A DNA stretch of 64,000 bases. Source: Pelomonas saccharophila_A. Its GTDB lineage: Bacteria > Pseudomonadota > Gammaproteobacteria > Burkholderiales > Burkholderiaceae_C. The position numbers and the translations under genes were made by a program. The DNA lies in NCBI RefSeq assembly GCF_031458095.1, contig NZ_JAVDXU010000001.1, positions 682,001-746,000 of the forward strand, read 5' to 3'. Below the pieces are notes generated by a model. It saw only the letters and a list, made by a program, of their open reading frames with translations. It did not search any database and was not told where the DNA came from. The stretch's first letter is position 1; the number at the start of each line of letters is the position of its first letter. This document shows positions 23,956 through 32,089 of this stretch, in pieces.

Positions 23956-24591
23956 ATGATTCGCATTGGCATCGTTGACGATCACGCCATCGTGCGTTCC
24001 GGCTTGCGCCAGTTCCTCAGCGAGAACGTCGACCTGCGCGTGACAGGCGAGGCCGGCAATGGCCGCGACGCGCTGGAGCTGGCGCGTGGCGGTGAAGTGG
24101 ACGTGCTGCTGATGGACATCTCCATGCCCGGGCAGAGCGGCGTGGACGCCCTGTCGGCCATCAAGACCCGCTTTCCCGAGCTGCCCATCCTCATCCTCAG
24201 CGGCTTCCCGGAGACGCACTACGCCACCGCCCTGCTGCGCCAGGGCGCCAGCGGCTATCTGAACAAGGAATGCGATCCCGAGGAGATCGCCAACGCCATC
24301 CGCACCGTGGCGCGGGGCCGGCGCTACATCAGTCCCCAGGTGGCTGAACTGCTGGCCGACGGCGTGGCCGGCGGCGCCTCTGACCGGCCGCTGCACGAGT
24401 CACTGTCGGAACGCGAGCTGCAGGTCTTCCTGCGGCTGGCCAAGGGCGAAACAGTGGGTGACATGGCCAAGGCCATGTTCCTCAGCGTCAAGACCGTCAG
24501 CACCTACCGCACTCGCGTGCTGGAGAAGATCAAGCTGGAGACCAACAGCGACCTGACCTATTACGCGTTGAAGAACGGGCTGATCCAGTAA
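23956..24591 (+). CDS. LuxR/NarL-family response regulator
   Basis: A 211-residue response regulator. The receiver spans ~1-120 with the Asp8-Asp9 pair, phospho-acceptor Asp54 (VLLMDISMPGQSG) and Lys104 (GYLNKE). The LuxR-type helix-turn-helix is at ~145-205 (LSERELQVFLRLAKGETVGDMAKAMFLSVKTVSTYRTRVLEKI). The domain plan matches UvrY/GacA and other NarL types. No histidine kinase gene is in the window. The divergent stress operon and TGTAGGAC boxes suggest it controls that operon and itself. Confidence 0.93.
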   Translation: MIRIGIVDDHAIVRSGLRQFLSENVDLRVTGEAGNGRDALELARGGEVDVLLMDISMPGQSGVDALSAIKTRFPELPILILSGFPETHYATALLRQGASGYLNKECDPEEIANAIRTVARGRRYISPQVAELLADGVAGGASDRPLHESLSERELQVFLRLAKGETVGDMAKAMFLSVKTVSTYRTRVLEKIKLETNSDLTYYALKNGLIQ

Positions 24592-24610
24592 ATGGCGCCC
24601 GGAAATGACA

Positions 24611-24630
24611 ACGGCCCCTGACGGGGCCGT
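24611..24630 (+). terminator. Rho-independent terminator after response regulator
   Basis: ACGGCCCC-TGAC-GGGGCCGT followed by TTGTT, 20 bp after the stop codon. It may also serve the convergent DUF3563 gene. Confidence 0.85.
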
Positions 24631-24653
24631 TTGTTCTTGCGTGCCGGCTCGGC

Positions 24654-24827
24654 TCAGCGGCCGATGTTCAGCGGCGCCACCGAGGAAGCGCGCGACTGGG
24701 CAGCAATGCGGCGCTCGAGGTCGGCGTGGTCGATGGCGTCCGACAGATAGCTTTCATCGATGTCGGACTGGGTCTCCAGCGTCAGGGCGCTGCGCAGGGA
24801 GGAGAAGAGGTTCTGGATCAGTTCCAT
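24654..24827 (-). CDS. Small DUF3563-family protein (57 residues)
   Basis: The ATG at 24827 opens a 57-residue protein starting MELIQNLFSSLRSAL, with the family core DESYLSDAIDHADLERRIA. DUF3563 proteins of about 50 residues are common in Burkholderiales and have no known function. The hydrophilic helical sequence has no signal or membrane segment. A palindromic promoter element lies 38-60 bp upstream, and the gene ends close to the terminator of the convergent response-regulator gene. Confidence 0.8.
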   Translation of the reverse strand: MELIQNLFSSLRSALTLETQSDIDESYLSDAIDHADLERRIAAQSRASSVAPLNIGR

Positions 24828-24864
24828 TTGGGCTGGGTGGCTCGTGGCCGTTTGCGTTCATCGG

Positions 24865-24887
24865 GTAAACCCTATTATAGGGTTAAC
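24865..24887 (-). promoter_or_regulatory. Palindrome AACCCTA-TTA-TAGGGTT upstream of DUF3563 gene
   Basis: A perfect 7-bp inverted repeat (24868-24884), extended to 10-bp arms with one mismatch (24865-24887). It lies 38 bp before the DUF3563 start in AT-rich DNA unlike the surroundings and may overlap a promoter -10, suggesting a repressor site. Confidence 0.45.
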
Positions 24888-24923
24888 ACCATGATTCGCG
24901 CAACCCAAGCTTCGTGAACTGCG

Positions 24924-25853
24924 TCACCCTGGCTCCAGAGCCAGGCCGGCCTGGGTCCAGGCGTCAATGCCGCCGCGCAGCACCTGGGCCTGGTGGCCCC
25001 GTTGCTTCAACCAGATGGCGGCGCGCACGGCTGAGGCATCGCCGGGGCAGGCGCAGTAGGTGATGAACACGGCTGCAGGCGGCCAGCCAGCCAGGGCTGC
25101 ATCACCCAGCGCCCCCATGTCGAGATGCCGGGCGCCGGGAATGCGGTTTTGCAGCGGCATGGTCGGCGAGCAGGCGCGCACGTCGACAAACACGATGTCG
25201 CTCCGCTGCTGAGCCAGGGCCAGGGCCTCGGCCGGGCCCAGGCGCTCGAAACGCTCCAGCTCACGGCGAACGCGGGCACGCCGCCACAGCCGCCAGGCCA
25301 GGTACAGGCCCAGCGCCACGCCAGCCAGGGCCAGCGCGACGCCGCCCAGATGACTGAGGGCGTGCAGCAGATCGTCGATCTGCTCATGGAAAAGCCGCCC
25401 CACCCCGATGGCCACGCCGGCCCACAGCGCCGAGCCGAGCAGGTTCCAGGCGATGAAGCGCGAGGCCGGCATGCCCAGGGCGCCGGCCAGCGGCGGCGCC
25501 AGGATGGACAGGCCCGGCACAAACTTGGCGATGACCAGGGTCAGCACGCCGCGGCGGGCGAAGCTGGCCTCGTTCTGGCGCACACAGCTGTCCGGCGAGA
25601 TCGAGATGCGGCACAGCGTCGCCAGCACGCGCCGACCCAGGCGCTGGCCGGCCCAGAACCACACGCCATTGGCCGCCAGGGCCGCCAGCGTTGCGACGGC
25701 AAAGCTTTGCAGCGCAAAGCCGTCCCGCATGGCCGATTCCACGCCCGCCAGCAGCAGCACCGGGGTCGACGGCACGGGAGCGCCCAACTGTTCAAGCAGC
25801 ACGGCGAGGGCCACGGCCAGCAGGCCGTATTCGGAGAAGAGGTCGTTCAGCAT
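24924..25853 (-). CDS. DedA-family membrane protein fused to a rhodanese domain
   Basis: A protein of 309 residues if ATG 25853 (MLNDLFSEYGLLAV) is used; a GTG 30 bases upstream is the alternative. The N-terminal ~190 residues are the DedA/SNARE-associated domain with the conserved GAPVPSTPVLLLAG and FVPGLSILAPPLAGALGM segments, linked to lipid carrier recycling and envelope homeostasis. The C-terminal ~100 residues are a rhodanese with catalytic Cys in YCACPGDASAVRAA. Such fusions are known in proteobacteria. Sulfur transfer at the inner face of the membrane is the likely activity; the link to DedA function is unclear. Confidence 0.88.
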   Translation of the reverse strand: MLNDLFSEYGLLAVALAVLLEQLGAPVPSTPVLLLAGVESAMRDGFALQSFAVATLAALAANGVWFWAGQRLGRRVLATLCRISISPDSCVRQNEASFARRGVLTLVIAKFVPGLSILAPPLAGALGMPASRFIAWNLLGSALWAGVAIGVGRLFHEQIDDLLHALSHLGGVALALAGVALGLYLAWRLWRRARVRRELERFERLGPAEALALAQQRSDIVFVDVRACSPTMPLQNRIPGARHLDMGALGDAALAGWPPAAVFITYCACPGDASAVRAAIWLKQRGHQAQVLRGGIDAWTQAGLALEPG

Positions 25854-25917
25854 GGTGAGGCTGGCGAGGATAGTCGCAAGCACAACTCCCTGATGTCAGC
25901 AGCGCGGGCCGGGCCCT

Positions 25918-25941
25918 CGTGATGTAGTTGATTACATTACG
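25918..25941 (+). promoter_or_regulatory. ModE-type operator
   Basis: CGTGATGTA-N6-TACATTACG, an inverted repeat with one mismatch in 9-bp arms, ends 5 bp before the modB ATG. It has the arm-spacer-arm plan of ModE sites. The modE gene is at the end of this operon, so molybdate would shut off its own transporter. Confidence 0.75.
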
Positions 25942-25946
25942 ACATC

Positions 25947-26630
25947 ATGCCCACCGACCTCTGGAGCCAGTTCGACGCCGCGCCGCTGGCATTGACGCTG
26001 CGCGTGGCCACGGTCGCGACCCTGCTGGCCCTGCTGCTGGGCGTGGCCCTGGGCTGGGTGTTCGCGCGCACCCGGCTGCCGGGCCGCGGCCTGCTGGAGG
26101 CGGTCTGCATGCTGCCCCTGGTGCTGCCGCCCACCGTGCTGGGCTACGGCATCCTGGTGCTGATGGGGCGGCGCAGCGCCCTGGGCGGCTGGCTGCGCGA
26201 TCACTTCGACTACACCGTCATCTTCAACTGGCATGGCGCCGTCATCGCGTCCACGCTGGTCGCCCTGCCCCTGGTGCTCAAGGGCGCCAGCAGCGCCTTC
26301 GCCCAGGTCGACCGCAATCTGGAAGCCGCCGCCCGCACGCTGCGCCAGTCGCGCTGGAGCACCTTCCTGCGCGTGACCCTGCCCTTGGCCTGGCCCGGCA
26401 TCCTGGCCGGCACCCTGCTGGCGTTTGCCCGCGCCATGGGTGAGTTCGGCGCCTCGCTGATGGTGGCCGGCTCCATCCCCGGCCAGACCCAGACCGCCTC
26501 CATGGCCATCTACGACGCCGTCCAGGCCGGCCGCGACGACCTGGCCCTGATGCTGGCCCTCATCGTGTCGGCCGTGTCGGTCGCCGTCCTCGTGCTGTCC
26601 AACCGCTATCTGCAACGCACTCCCTCATGA
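25947..26630 (+). CDS. modB: Molybdate ABC transporter permease ModB
   Basis: A 227-residue inner-membrane permease with five to six helices and the coupling motif EAAARTLRQSRWSTFLRVTLPLAWPGILAG for contact with ModC. It opens the operon, which has the order modB-modA-modC-modE instead of the E. coli modABC order. The ATG is a few bases from the ModE box, leaving a very short or absent leader. The last bases overlap modA (ATGA). Confidence 0.95.
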   Translation: MPTDLWSQFDAAPLALTLRVATVATLLALLLGVALGWVFARTRLPGRGLLEAVCMLPLVLPPTVLGYGILVLMGRRSALGGWLRDHFDYTVIFNWHGAVIASTLVALPLVLKGASSAFAQVDRNLEAAARTLRQSRWSTFLRVTLPLAWPGILAGTLLAFARAMGEFGASLMVAGSIPGQTQTASMAIYDAVQAGRDDLALMLALIVSAVSVAVLVLSNRYLQRTPS

Positions 26631-27361
26631 AGCGCGTCCTGATCGCCCTCTGTACCGCCCTGCCCCTGCTCGCATCGGCCCAGCAGCTGACGGTCTCTGC
26701 CGCCGCCAGCCTTGCCGATGCCTTCAAGGAGATCGGTCCACGCTTCGAGGCCAGCAAGCCGGGCGCCAGCCTTCGCTTCAACTTCGCCGCCTCGGGCGTG
26801 CTGCTGCAGCAGATCGCGCAGGGAGCGCCGGTGGACGTCCTCGTCAGCGCCGACCACGACACCATGAACCGCGGCGCGGACCAGAAGCTCATCGCCACCG
26901 GCACACGCCGCGATTTCGCCAGCAACACGCTGGTGCTGGTCGCGCCGCCCGACAGCCCCGTCAAGCGCGTGGACGATCTGAGCCTGCCCACCGTGAAGCG
27001 CATCGCCGTCGGCAAGGTCGCCTCCGTGCCGGTGGGCCGTTACATCCAGCAGGCCCTGGGCACGGCACAGCTCTGGTCGGCCCTGAGTCCCAAGCTCGTT
27101 TTTGCCGACAACGTGCGCCAGGTGCTGGACTACGTGGCGCGCGGCGAGGTGCAAGCCGGCTTCGTCTACCGCACCGATGCCGAGATCGCCAAGGACAAGG
27201 TGCGCGTCGTCGCGACGGTGGGCGGCCACACACCCATCACCTACCCGGCCGCCGTCGTCGCCGACAGCAGGCAGGCCGCGCTGGCGCGAGACTTCGTCGT
27301 CTTCCTCGGCAGCGCCGAGGCCCAGGCCATATTGGCCAAATACGGTTTCGGCAAGCCTTGA
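26627..27361 (+). CDS. modA: Molybdate-binding protein ModA
   Basis: A 244-residue periplasmic binding protein with a Sec signal (MKRVLIALCTALPLLASA, cut before QQL). Oxyanion-site features are present: VSAAASLADAFKEI and FNFAASGVLLQQIAQGAPVDVLVSAD, with later residues GFVYRTDA and ITYPAAVV. It starts in a 4-bp overlap with modB and its stop shares bases with the TTG start of modC. Confidence 0.95.
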   Translation: MKRVLIALCTALPLLASAQQLTVSAAASLADAFKEIGPRFEASKPGASLRFNFAASGVLLQQIAQGAPVDVLVSADHDTMNRGADQKLIATGTRRDFASNTLVLVAPPDSPVKRVDDLSLPTVKRIAVGKVASVPVGRYIQQALGTAQLWSALSPKLVFADNVRQVLDYVARGEVQAGFVYRTDAEIAKDKVRVVATVGGHTPITYPAAVVADSRQAALARDFVVFLGSAEAQAILAKYGFGKP

Positions 27362-28119
27362 TCGACGTTCGCCTTCAGCTTTCGGTCAGCGACGCGAAGC
27401 GCCGCTTCGACCTCGACATCGCGTTCGCCACCGATGCGCCCTTCGTCGCCCTCTACGGCCCCTCGGGCGCCGGCAAGTCGTTGACTCTGCAGGCCATGGC
27501 CGGCCTGTTGCCGGTGCAGGCGGGCCATGTGAGGCTGGATGGCCGCGCGCTGCTGGACACGACCGCCGGCATCAACCTGCCGCCCGAGCAACGAGACGTC
27601 GGCTATCTCTTCCAGCACTACGCCCTCTTCCCCAACCTCAGCGTGCGCGACAACATCGGCTTCGGCCTGACGAGCTGGCGCCGGCGGCTGACGGCAGACG
27701 ATGCCGCACGCGTGGACGAGCTGATCGAGTCCTTCGGCCTCACCGCCATGGCGCGCAGCAAACCAGCGACGCTGTCGGGTGGCCAGCAGCAGCGCGTGGC
27801 CCTGGCGCGCGCCCTGGCCTGCAACCCCCGGGTGCTGTTGCTGGACGAGCCTTTCGCGGCCCTGCACCCCATGCTGCGCCAGCAGCTGCGCGACGAGTTG
27901 CGCGCCGTGCGCGAGCGCTGGGGCATCCCGGCCATCATGATCACCCACGACCTCGATGATGTCGCCGCCCTGGCCAACCGCGCCTATGTCATCGACGGCG
28001 GTCGCGTCACCTGCGAAGTCGACCTGGACGCCGGTGCGAGCCACGAGTTGCTCGACGGCGGCGCGCTGCGCCCCGAAGAGCAGCTGCGCCGCGACTTCTT
28101 GATAACGCGACTCGCATGA
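27358..28119 (+). CDS. modC: Molybdate ABC transporter ATPase ModC (no C-terminal mop domain)
   Basis: A 253-residue ATPase with Walker A YGPSGAGKSLTL, the LSGGQQQRVALARAL signature and Walker B VLLLDEPFAAL. The start is TTG at 27358, overlapping the modA stop. E. coli ModC is about 350 residues with a C-terminal molybdate-binding domain; here that part is missing. The binding function may be supplied by ModE's two mop domains and the separate molbindin at 36601. Confidence 0.93.
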   Translation: MIDVRLQLSVSDAKRRFDLDIAFATDAPFVALYGPSGAGKSLTLQAMAGLLPVQAGHVRLDGRALLDTTAGINLPPEQRDVGYLFQHYALFPNLSVRDNIGFGLTSWRRRLTADDAARVDELIESFGLTAMARSKPATLSGGQQQRVALARALACNPRVLLLDEPFAALHPMLRQQLRDELRAVRERWGIPAIMITHDLDDVAALANRAYVIDGGRVTCEVDLDAGASHELLDGGALRPEEQLRRDFLITRLA

Positions 28120-28931
28120 GTTCGGGCGACCATCCGCTGCTGCAGGGCGAGCTGCGCCTGGCCGGTCGGCTGGATGGCCGCTTTTTCGACCTGCTGGCCG
28201 CCCTGGCCCTGACCGGCTCGCTGCAGAGGGCCGCACGCGCCGCCGGCTACAGCTACAAGGGCGCCTGGCTGGTGTTGGATGCCGCCACGGCGCTGACGCA
28301 CTCGCCGCTGGTCGAATCCGCCACCGGCGGCCCGGGGGGTGGCGGCACGCGACTGACGGCCGAGGGCCAGGCCTTGCTCGCCGCCTGGCGGGAACTGCAA
28401 TCCCGCCATCAGGCCTTCCTGCGTGAACAGGCCGCCTGGCTGCAAACCCAACCCGCGCTCGACGCGCTGCTGAAGAGGATGTCCATGAAGACCACCGCCC
28501 GCAACCAGTTCCACGGCCGCATCGCCGGCGTCAACCCGGGCCCGGCCACGACGACGGTGCGCATCACCCTGGACGGCGGCCAGGAGGTCACCGCCTCGCT
28601 GACGACCCAGGCCGCCCAGGAGCTGCAGGTGCAGACGGGCAAGGAGGCCCTGGCCCTGGTGAAGTCCAGCGAGGTGGTGCTGGTGACGGACTTCGGCGGC
28701 TACCGGCTGTCGGCACGCAACCAGCTCGCGGGCACGGTGTCGCGCCTGCAGCGCGGCGCGGTCTCCAGCCTCGTCGGCCTGACGCTGCCGGGCGGGGCCG
28801 TCGTCACGGCCAGCGTCACCAACGATGCCGTCGACGCCCTGGGCCTGGCCGCCGGGCAAGCCGCGACGGCCGTTTTCAAGGCCTATGCCGTCATGCTGGC
28901 GGTGCGCGGCGAGCCGGGTCAAGCCGGCTGA
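28116..28931 (+). CDS. modE: Molybdate-responsive regulator ModE
   Basis: A 271-residue transcription factor. The N-terminal ~110 residues hold a winged helix-turn-helix of LysR-like type (LTGSLQRAARAAGYSYKGAWLVLDAA). Two mop (TOBE) molybdate-binding domains follow, at ~125-190 (ARNQFHGRIAGVNPGPATTTVRI) and ~197-262 (ARNQLAGTVSRLQRGAVSSLV). It overlaps modC by 4 bp. It would bind the box at 25918 in the presence of molybdate. Confidence 0.95.
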   Translation: MSSGDHPLLQGELRLAGRLDGRFFDLLAALALTGSLQRAARAAGYSYKGAWLVLDAATALTHSPLVESATGGPGGGGTRLTAEGQALLAAWRELQSRHQAFLREQAAWLQTQPALDALLKRMSMKTTARNQFHGRIAGVNPGPATTTVRITLDGGQEVTASLTTQAAQELQVQTGKEALALVKSSEVVLVTDFGGYRLSARNQLAGTVSRLQRGAVSSLVGLTLPGGAVVTASVTNDAVDALGLAAGQAATAVFKAYAVMLAVRGEPGQAG

Positions 28932-28947
28932 CGGACCTCGCCCCGGG

Positions 28948-28967
28948 TCCGTGACCCAGTTCACGGA
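28948..28967 (+). terminator. Hairpin after modE
   Basis: TCCGTGA-N6-TCACGGA, a perfect 7-bp stem 16 bp after the stop, with no strong U-run. Confidence 0.5.
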
Positions 28968-29091
28968 TCTCCAGAAGGCCCACCAAAACGCGGGTGTCGG
29001 CCTGCATGACAGCCATTGCGCCCGACGTTTTCACCCGGTGCGGCGCGGCAGGTCGACTTCATAGGGAAACCATTCATTCAAGGGGGCGGCC

Positions 29092-29107
29092 TGGCCCATC
29101 ACTTGCA
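29092..29107 (+). promoter_or_regulatory. Sigma-54 promoter of PEP-CTERM gene
   Basis: TGGCCCATCACTTGCA with GG (29093) and GC (29105) 12 bases apart, 59 bp upstream of the ATG. PEP-CTERM regulons are known to use the PrsK/PrsR sigma-54 two-component pair. Those genes are not in the window. Confidence 0.78.
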
Positions 29108-29166
29108 TCGCATCTGGCGAATCCCCCCTAGTACTAGGGGTCAACAATCCAAAAAGGTCCATCGCC

Positions 29167-29958
29167 ATGCTGAAGAAAGCCCTCGCCACCGCCGCTCTGC
29201 TGCTCGCAGGCTCCGCCGCTCTCGCCGGTCCGGTCGGCAACTACTACGCCTCCGTTAACGGCCAGCGCATCGTGGTCGTGCAAGGCAACAGCATGGTCAA
29301 CAGCTGGGCCGCCCAAAATGGCTGCGAGTGGTCGATCAACGTCTACAACGACGTGCGCACCAACCCCGCGGGCACCAACTGCGGCGCCGGTGCTCAGTAC
29401 ACGCTGGGCGGCAGCTACGCCGGCGTGAACTATGCCGAGGAAGTCGGCGGCTACCAGGACACCGACGATTCCACGACCGACGGCAGCTTCAACTACACGG
29501 TTTCGTACAACACGGGCGCCGTCATCCGCACCGACCGCAACTTCGCCGGCGCGACCACGCTGTTCAATGCGGGTTCGAGCAGCCTGGGCATCACCTACGA
29601 CGAGACCGACAACTCGCTGTGGATCATCGGCTTCGGCAGCAACCTGCTGCGCCACTACGACATGAGCGGCACCCAGCTGGGCAGCTTCGCGCTGGCCGGC
29701 GCCGTGACCGGCGGCCTGGCCCTGGATCACCTCGACCAGACGCTGTGGGTGGTCGACGCCGGCAACACCATGCAGCAATACAGCAAGACCGGCCAGCATC
29801 TGCAGACCGGCCTGACCATCGGCTATGTGCTGGGCGGTGAGTTCGATTTCGCGACGGCCAATGTCGGCCGCCTGCCCGAGCCCGCCAGCCTGGGTCTGCT
29901 GGGTGTGGCACTGGCCGCCCTCGGCCTGAGCCGCCGCAAGGCCCGCGCGGCCGTCTGA
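29167..29958 (+). CDS. PEP-CTERM sorting-signal protein with propeller-like repeats
   Basis: A 263-residue exported protein with a Sec signal (KKALATAALLLAGSAALA, cut before GPV) and a C-terminal PEP-CTERM tripartite signal (LPEPASLGLLGVALAALGLSRRK), processed by an exosortase of the EpsH/XrtA type. Residues ~137-215 contain two repeated beta units (LGITYDETDNSLWIIGFG; LALDHLDQTLWVVDAGN), suggesting a partial beta-propeller. A Cys pair lies near 57 and 76. It is driven by a sigma-54 promoter and followed by a strong terminator, so it is monocistronic. Confidence 0.9.
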   Translation: MLKKALATAALLLAGSAALAGPVGNYYASVNGQRIVVVQGNSMVNSWAAQNGCEWSINVYNDVRTNPAGTNCGAGAQYTLGGSYAGVNYAEEVGGYQDTDDSTTDGSFNYTVSYNTGAVIRTDRNFAGATTLFNAGSSSLGITYDETDNSLWIIGFGSNLLRHYDMSGTQLGSFALAGAVTGGLALDHLDQTLWVVDAGNTMQQYSKTGQHLQTGLTIGYVLGGEFDFATANVGRLPEPASLGLLGVALAALGLSRRKARAAV

Positions 29959-29978
29959 ACAAGCACCGGGGGGCGCCT

Positions 29979-30006
29979 GGACAAGGGAGCTTCGGCTCCC
30001 TTGTCC
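29979..30006 (+). terminator. Strong rho-independent terminator with TTCG loop
   Basis: GGACAAGGGAGC-TTCG-GCTCCCTTGTCC, a perfect 12-bp stem with a UUCG tetraloop and GTTT after it, 21 bp after the PEP-CTERM gene. Confidence 0.92.
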
Positions 30007-30038
30007 GTTTCTGCGGGTCGGCGGCTTCTTGCAGGGCT

Positions 30039-30066
30039 GGAACTTCGCCACATCGCCCGAAGTTCC
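30039..30066. other. Hairpin in non-coding gap
   Basis: GGAACTTCG-N10-CGAAGTTCC forms a 9-bp stem in the ~205-bp gap between the terminator and the next gene. A second stem GCCCCCC/GGGGGGC follows near 30100. The role is unknown; it could be a structured leader or terminator remnant. Confidence 0.4.
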
Positions 30067-30211
30067 CTAACTCGGCAAGCCAGTGCTTTCCAGACTGTTG
30101 GCCCCCCCTCACGCAGGGGGGCTTCAGGACGCTGCCCCACGCCAGTGCCGGCGATTTGCGCACTAGCATTCGCGCCTCATTCGCGCTCACTCGGATAGAC
30201 AGGGAAGTTCA

Positions 30212-31375
30212 ATGGCCAACGCCGCAATCAAGTCATTCATCCTCGCGGCGGCTTCGGCAGTCGTCCTGGCTGCGCCCGCCGGTGCTGCCACCATCATCCT
30301 GCACGACCTCGGCGGCGCCGCCCAGGTGACCGGCACGCAGGCCGAGGTGGGCTTCAGGATCGCCGCCAAGTACTGGGAATCGGTCCTGACCAACAACGCC
30401 ACGATCGAGCTGAATGTGGGCTACGGTGGGCTGCCGCCGGGCGTGCTGGGCTCGACCGGCTCCAGCCTGACGCAGTTCGTGCCTATCTCTGCGTATTACG
30501 GCGCGCTGAACGCCAACAAGACCAGCGCGCTGGACAACCTGGCCGTGGCCAACCTGTCGCCGCTGAATGGCAATGGCGGCGTGTCCGCCCTGGTGCCGTC
30601 CTATCTCTCACCGGCAACCAGCACCGGCATCAACGTCGCCGGCGGCACCCGGCTGGCGCCCGACGACGCCATCAACAGCACGCTGGCCCTGACCACGGCC
30701 AACGCCAAGGCCCTGGGTGCCAACTTCGGCCCGAACTTCATCGACGGCACCATCCAGTTCTCCAACCAGTTCGCCTTCGACTTCGACCCGACGAACGGCA
30801 TCCAGGCCGGCAGCTACGACTTCATCGGCGTGGCCATCCACGAGATCGGGCATGCGCTGGGCTTCGTCAGCGGCGCTGACGATTTCGACTACAGCAATGG
30901 CTATAGCGGCTCGGTCGATGATGCCTGGTGGAGCTACGGCCTGGACATGTTCCGCTACAGCGCCCCGGGCCAATTGAACTGGGCACCGAACCAGCCGGCC
31001 TACTTCTCGTTGGATGGCGGCGCCACGCCCCTGTGGAGCGGCTATTTCTCGACGGGCGAGACCACCGGCGACGGCAACCAGGCCTCGCACTGGAAGGAGC
31101 CCAACCAGGCCACGCCGTGCAACAACTTCCTGGGCGTCATGAATCCCTACATCTGCGGCGGCAAGATGGATTCGGTCACCGCGCTGGACCTGGCTGCCTT
31201 TGATGCCATCGGCTGGAACGTGAACTTCGACGTGCTGGCCCACCCCGACTACGAGCTGACCACGGCGCAGATCTACGAGCAGTTCGCGACGCCTGAGCCG
31301 GCGACCTGGTCGGTGGCCTTGCTGGGCCTGTTTGCTGCCGGGCTGGTCACGCGCCGCCGCAAGCAGCAAGGCTGA
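30212..31375 (+). CDS. PEP-CTERM zinc metalloprotease-like protein
   Basis: A 387-residue exported protein with a signal peptide (SFILAAASAVVLAAPAGA, cut before ATI) and a zincin motif HEIGHALGFVSGADD near residue 210, the HExxHxxGF form of metzincin-like peptidases. The third ligand may be the following Asp or a later His. It ends with a PEP-CTERM signal (TPEPATWSVALLGLFAAGLVTRRRK). It resembles the NF038122-type metalloprotease group. I saw no sigma-54 promoter upstream, unlike the other two intact PEP-CTERM genes here. Confidence 0.88.
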   Translation: MANAAIKSFILAAASAVVLAAPAGAATIILHDLGGAAQVTGTQAEVGFRIAAKYWESVLTNNATIELNVGYGGLPPGVLGSTGSSLTQFVPISAYYGALNANKTSALDNLAVANLSPLNGNGGVSALVPSYLSPATSTGINVAGGTRLAPDDAINSTLALTTANAKALGANFGPNFIDGTIQFSNQFAFDFDPTNGIQAGSYDFIGVAIHEIGHALGFVSGADDFDYSNGYSGSVDDAWWSYGLDMFRYSAPGQLNWAPNQPAYFSLDGGATPLWSGYFSTGETTGDGNQASHWKEPNQATPCNNFLGVMNPYICGGKMDSVTALDLAAFDAIGWNVNFDVLAHPDYELTTAQIYEQFATPEPATWSVALLGLFAAGLVTRRRKQQG

Positions 31376-31398
31376 GCCCTAGCGCCGCCTTGGCGGAT

Positions 31399-31443
31399 CG
31401 CCCCGGTCGCGGCGCGTGCAGAGCACGCCGCCGCGCCGGGGCG
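31399..31443. terminator. Long GC hairpin in convergent gap
   Basis: CGCCCCGG near the start pairs with CCGGGGCG at the end, with further pairing inside (GTGC-AGA-GCAC). ATTTCATT follows. It lies between the convergent metalloprotease and cyanase genes and probably ends both. Confidence 0.75.
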
Positions 31444-31484
31444 ATTTCATTGGCCTGTCGAAGACCGAGCCCACCGCGGACCGG

Positions 31485-31928
31485 TCAGTAGGTCTTGTAA
31501 GGCAGGAACTTGCCGCTCATGACGATGCTGACCCGGTCGCCGGCCGGATTGGGCTCGCGCTGCAGGTCCATCTTGAAGTCGATGGCGCTCATGATGCCGT
31601 CGCCGAACTCCTCGTGGATGAGCTCCTTGAAGGTCGTGCCGTAGACACTGATCAGCTCGTAGAAGCGGTAGATCAGCGGGTCGGTCGGCACCGATGTGGG
31701 CAGGCTGCCCTTGTAGGGCACCACCTTGAGCCACTGGGCCTCGCATTCGCTCAGGTCAAAGAGCCTGGCCAGCGTCGCCGCCTGGGCGTCGTTGAAGGTC
31801 ATCTGGCCCAGGCAGCCAGCCGTCACCCACTCCTTGGACAGGCCCACGGCTTCGGCCACGTCGGCCCACTTCAGGCCCTTGGCCACCTTGGTGGCGATGA
31901 TTTTTTCGGTCACGTCGAGGCGGCTCAT
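31485..31928 (-). CDS. cynS: Cyanate hydratase (cyanase)
   Basis: Converts cyanate plus bicarbonate to ammonia and CO2. The 147 residues match the family throughout: an N-terminal helical DNA-binding-like domain and the catalytic domain with Arg88, Glu91 (LIYRFYELISVYG) and Ser114 (GDGIMSAIDF), corresponding to E. coli Arg96, Glu99 and Ser122. It is divergent from the sulfate-binding protein gene. No cynR or cynT is next to it. Confidence 0.96.
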   Translation of the reverse strand: MSRLDVTEKIIATKVAKGLKWADVAEAVGLSKEWVTAGCLGQMTFNDAQAATLARLFDLSECEAQWLKVVPYKGSLPTSVPTDPLIYRFYELISVYGTTFKELIHEEFGDGIMSAIDFKMDLQREPNPAGDRVSIVMSGKFLPYKTY

Positions 31929-32008
31929 GCGGGGTCTCCAGGTTGAGTGGCAAACAGTTGCCGCTCATGAGGCCAGCAAGCCCTGTGCCACGCTTGAGTG
32001 GTTATCGA

Positions 32009-32044
32009 ATAAGGAAATAAGCAAACTGTCGTTTGGCGAATAAG
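32009..32044 (+). promoter_or_regulatory. ATAAG-rich upstream region of sulfate operon
   Basis: Three ATAAG elements (32009, 32017, 32040) lie in AT-rich DNA 46-81 bp before the sbp ATG. CysB-type activators bind AT-rich half-sites of similar look (TTAT/ATAA). A CysB/Cbl-type gene lies at 38806. The assignment is tentative. Confidence 0.35.
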
Positions 32045-32089
32045 CGAGTTCGGGCACTCTCGCGGCTTCGTTCATTCGACGGCCCCGCC

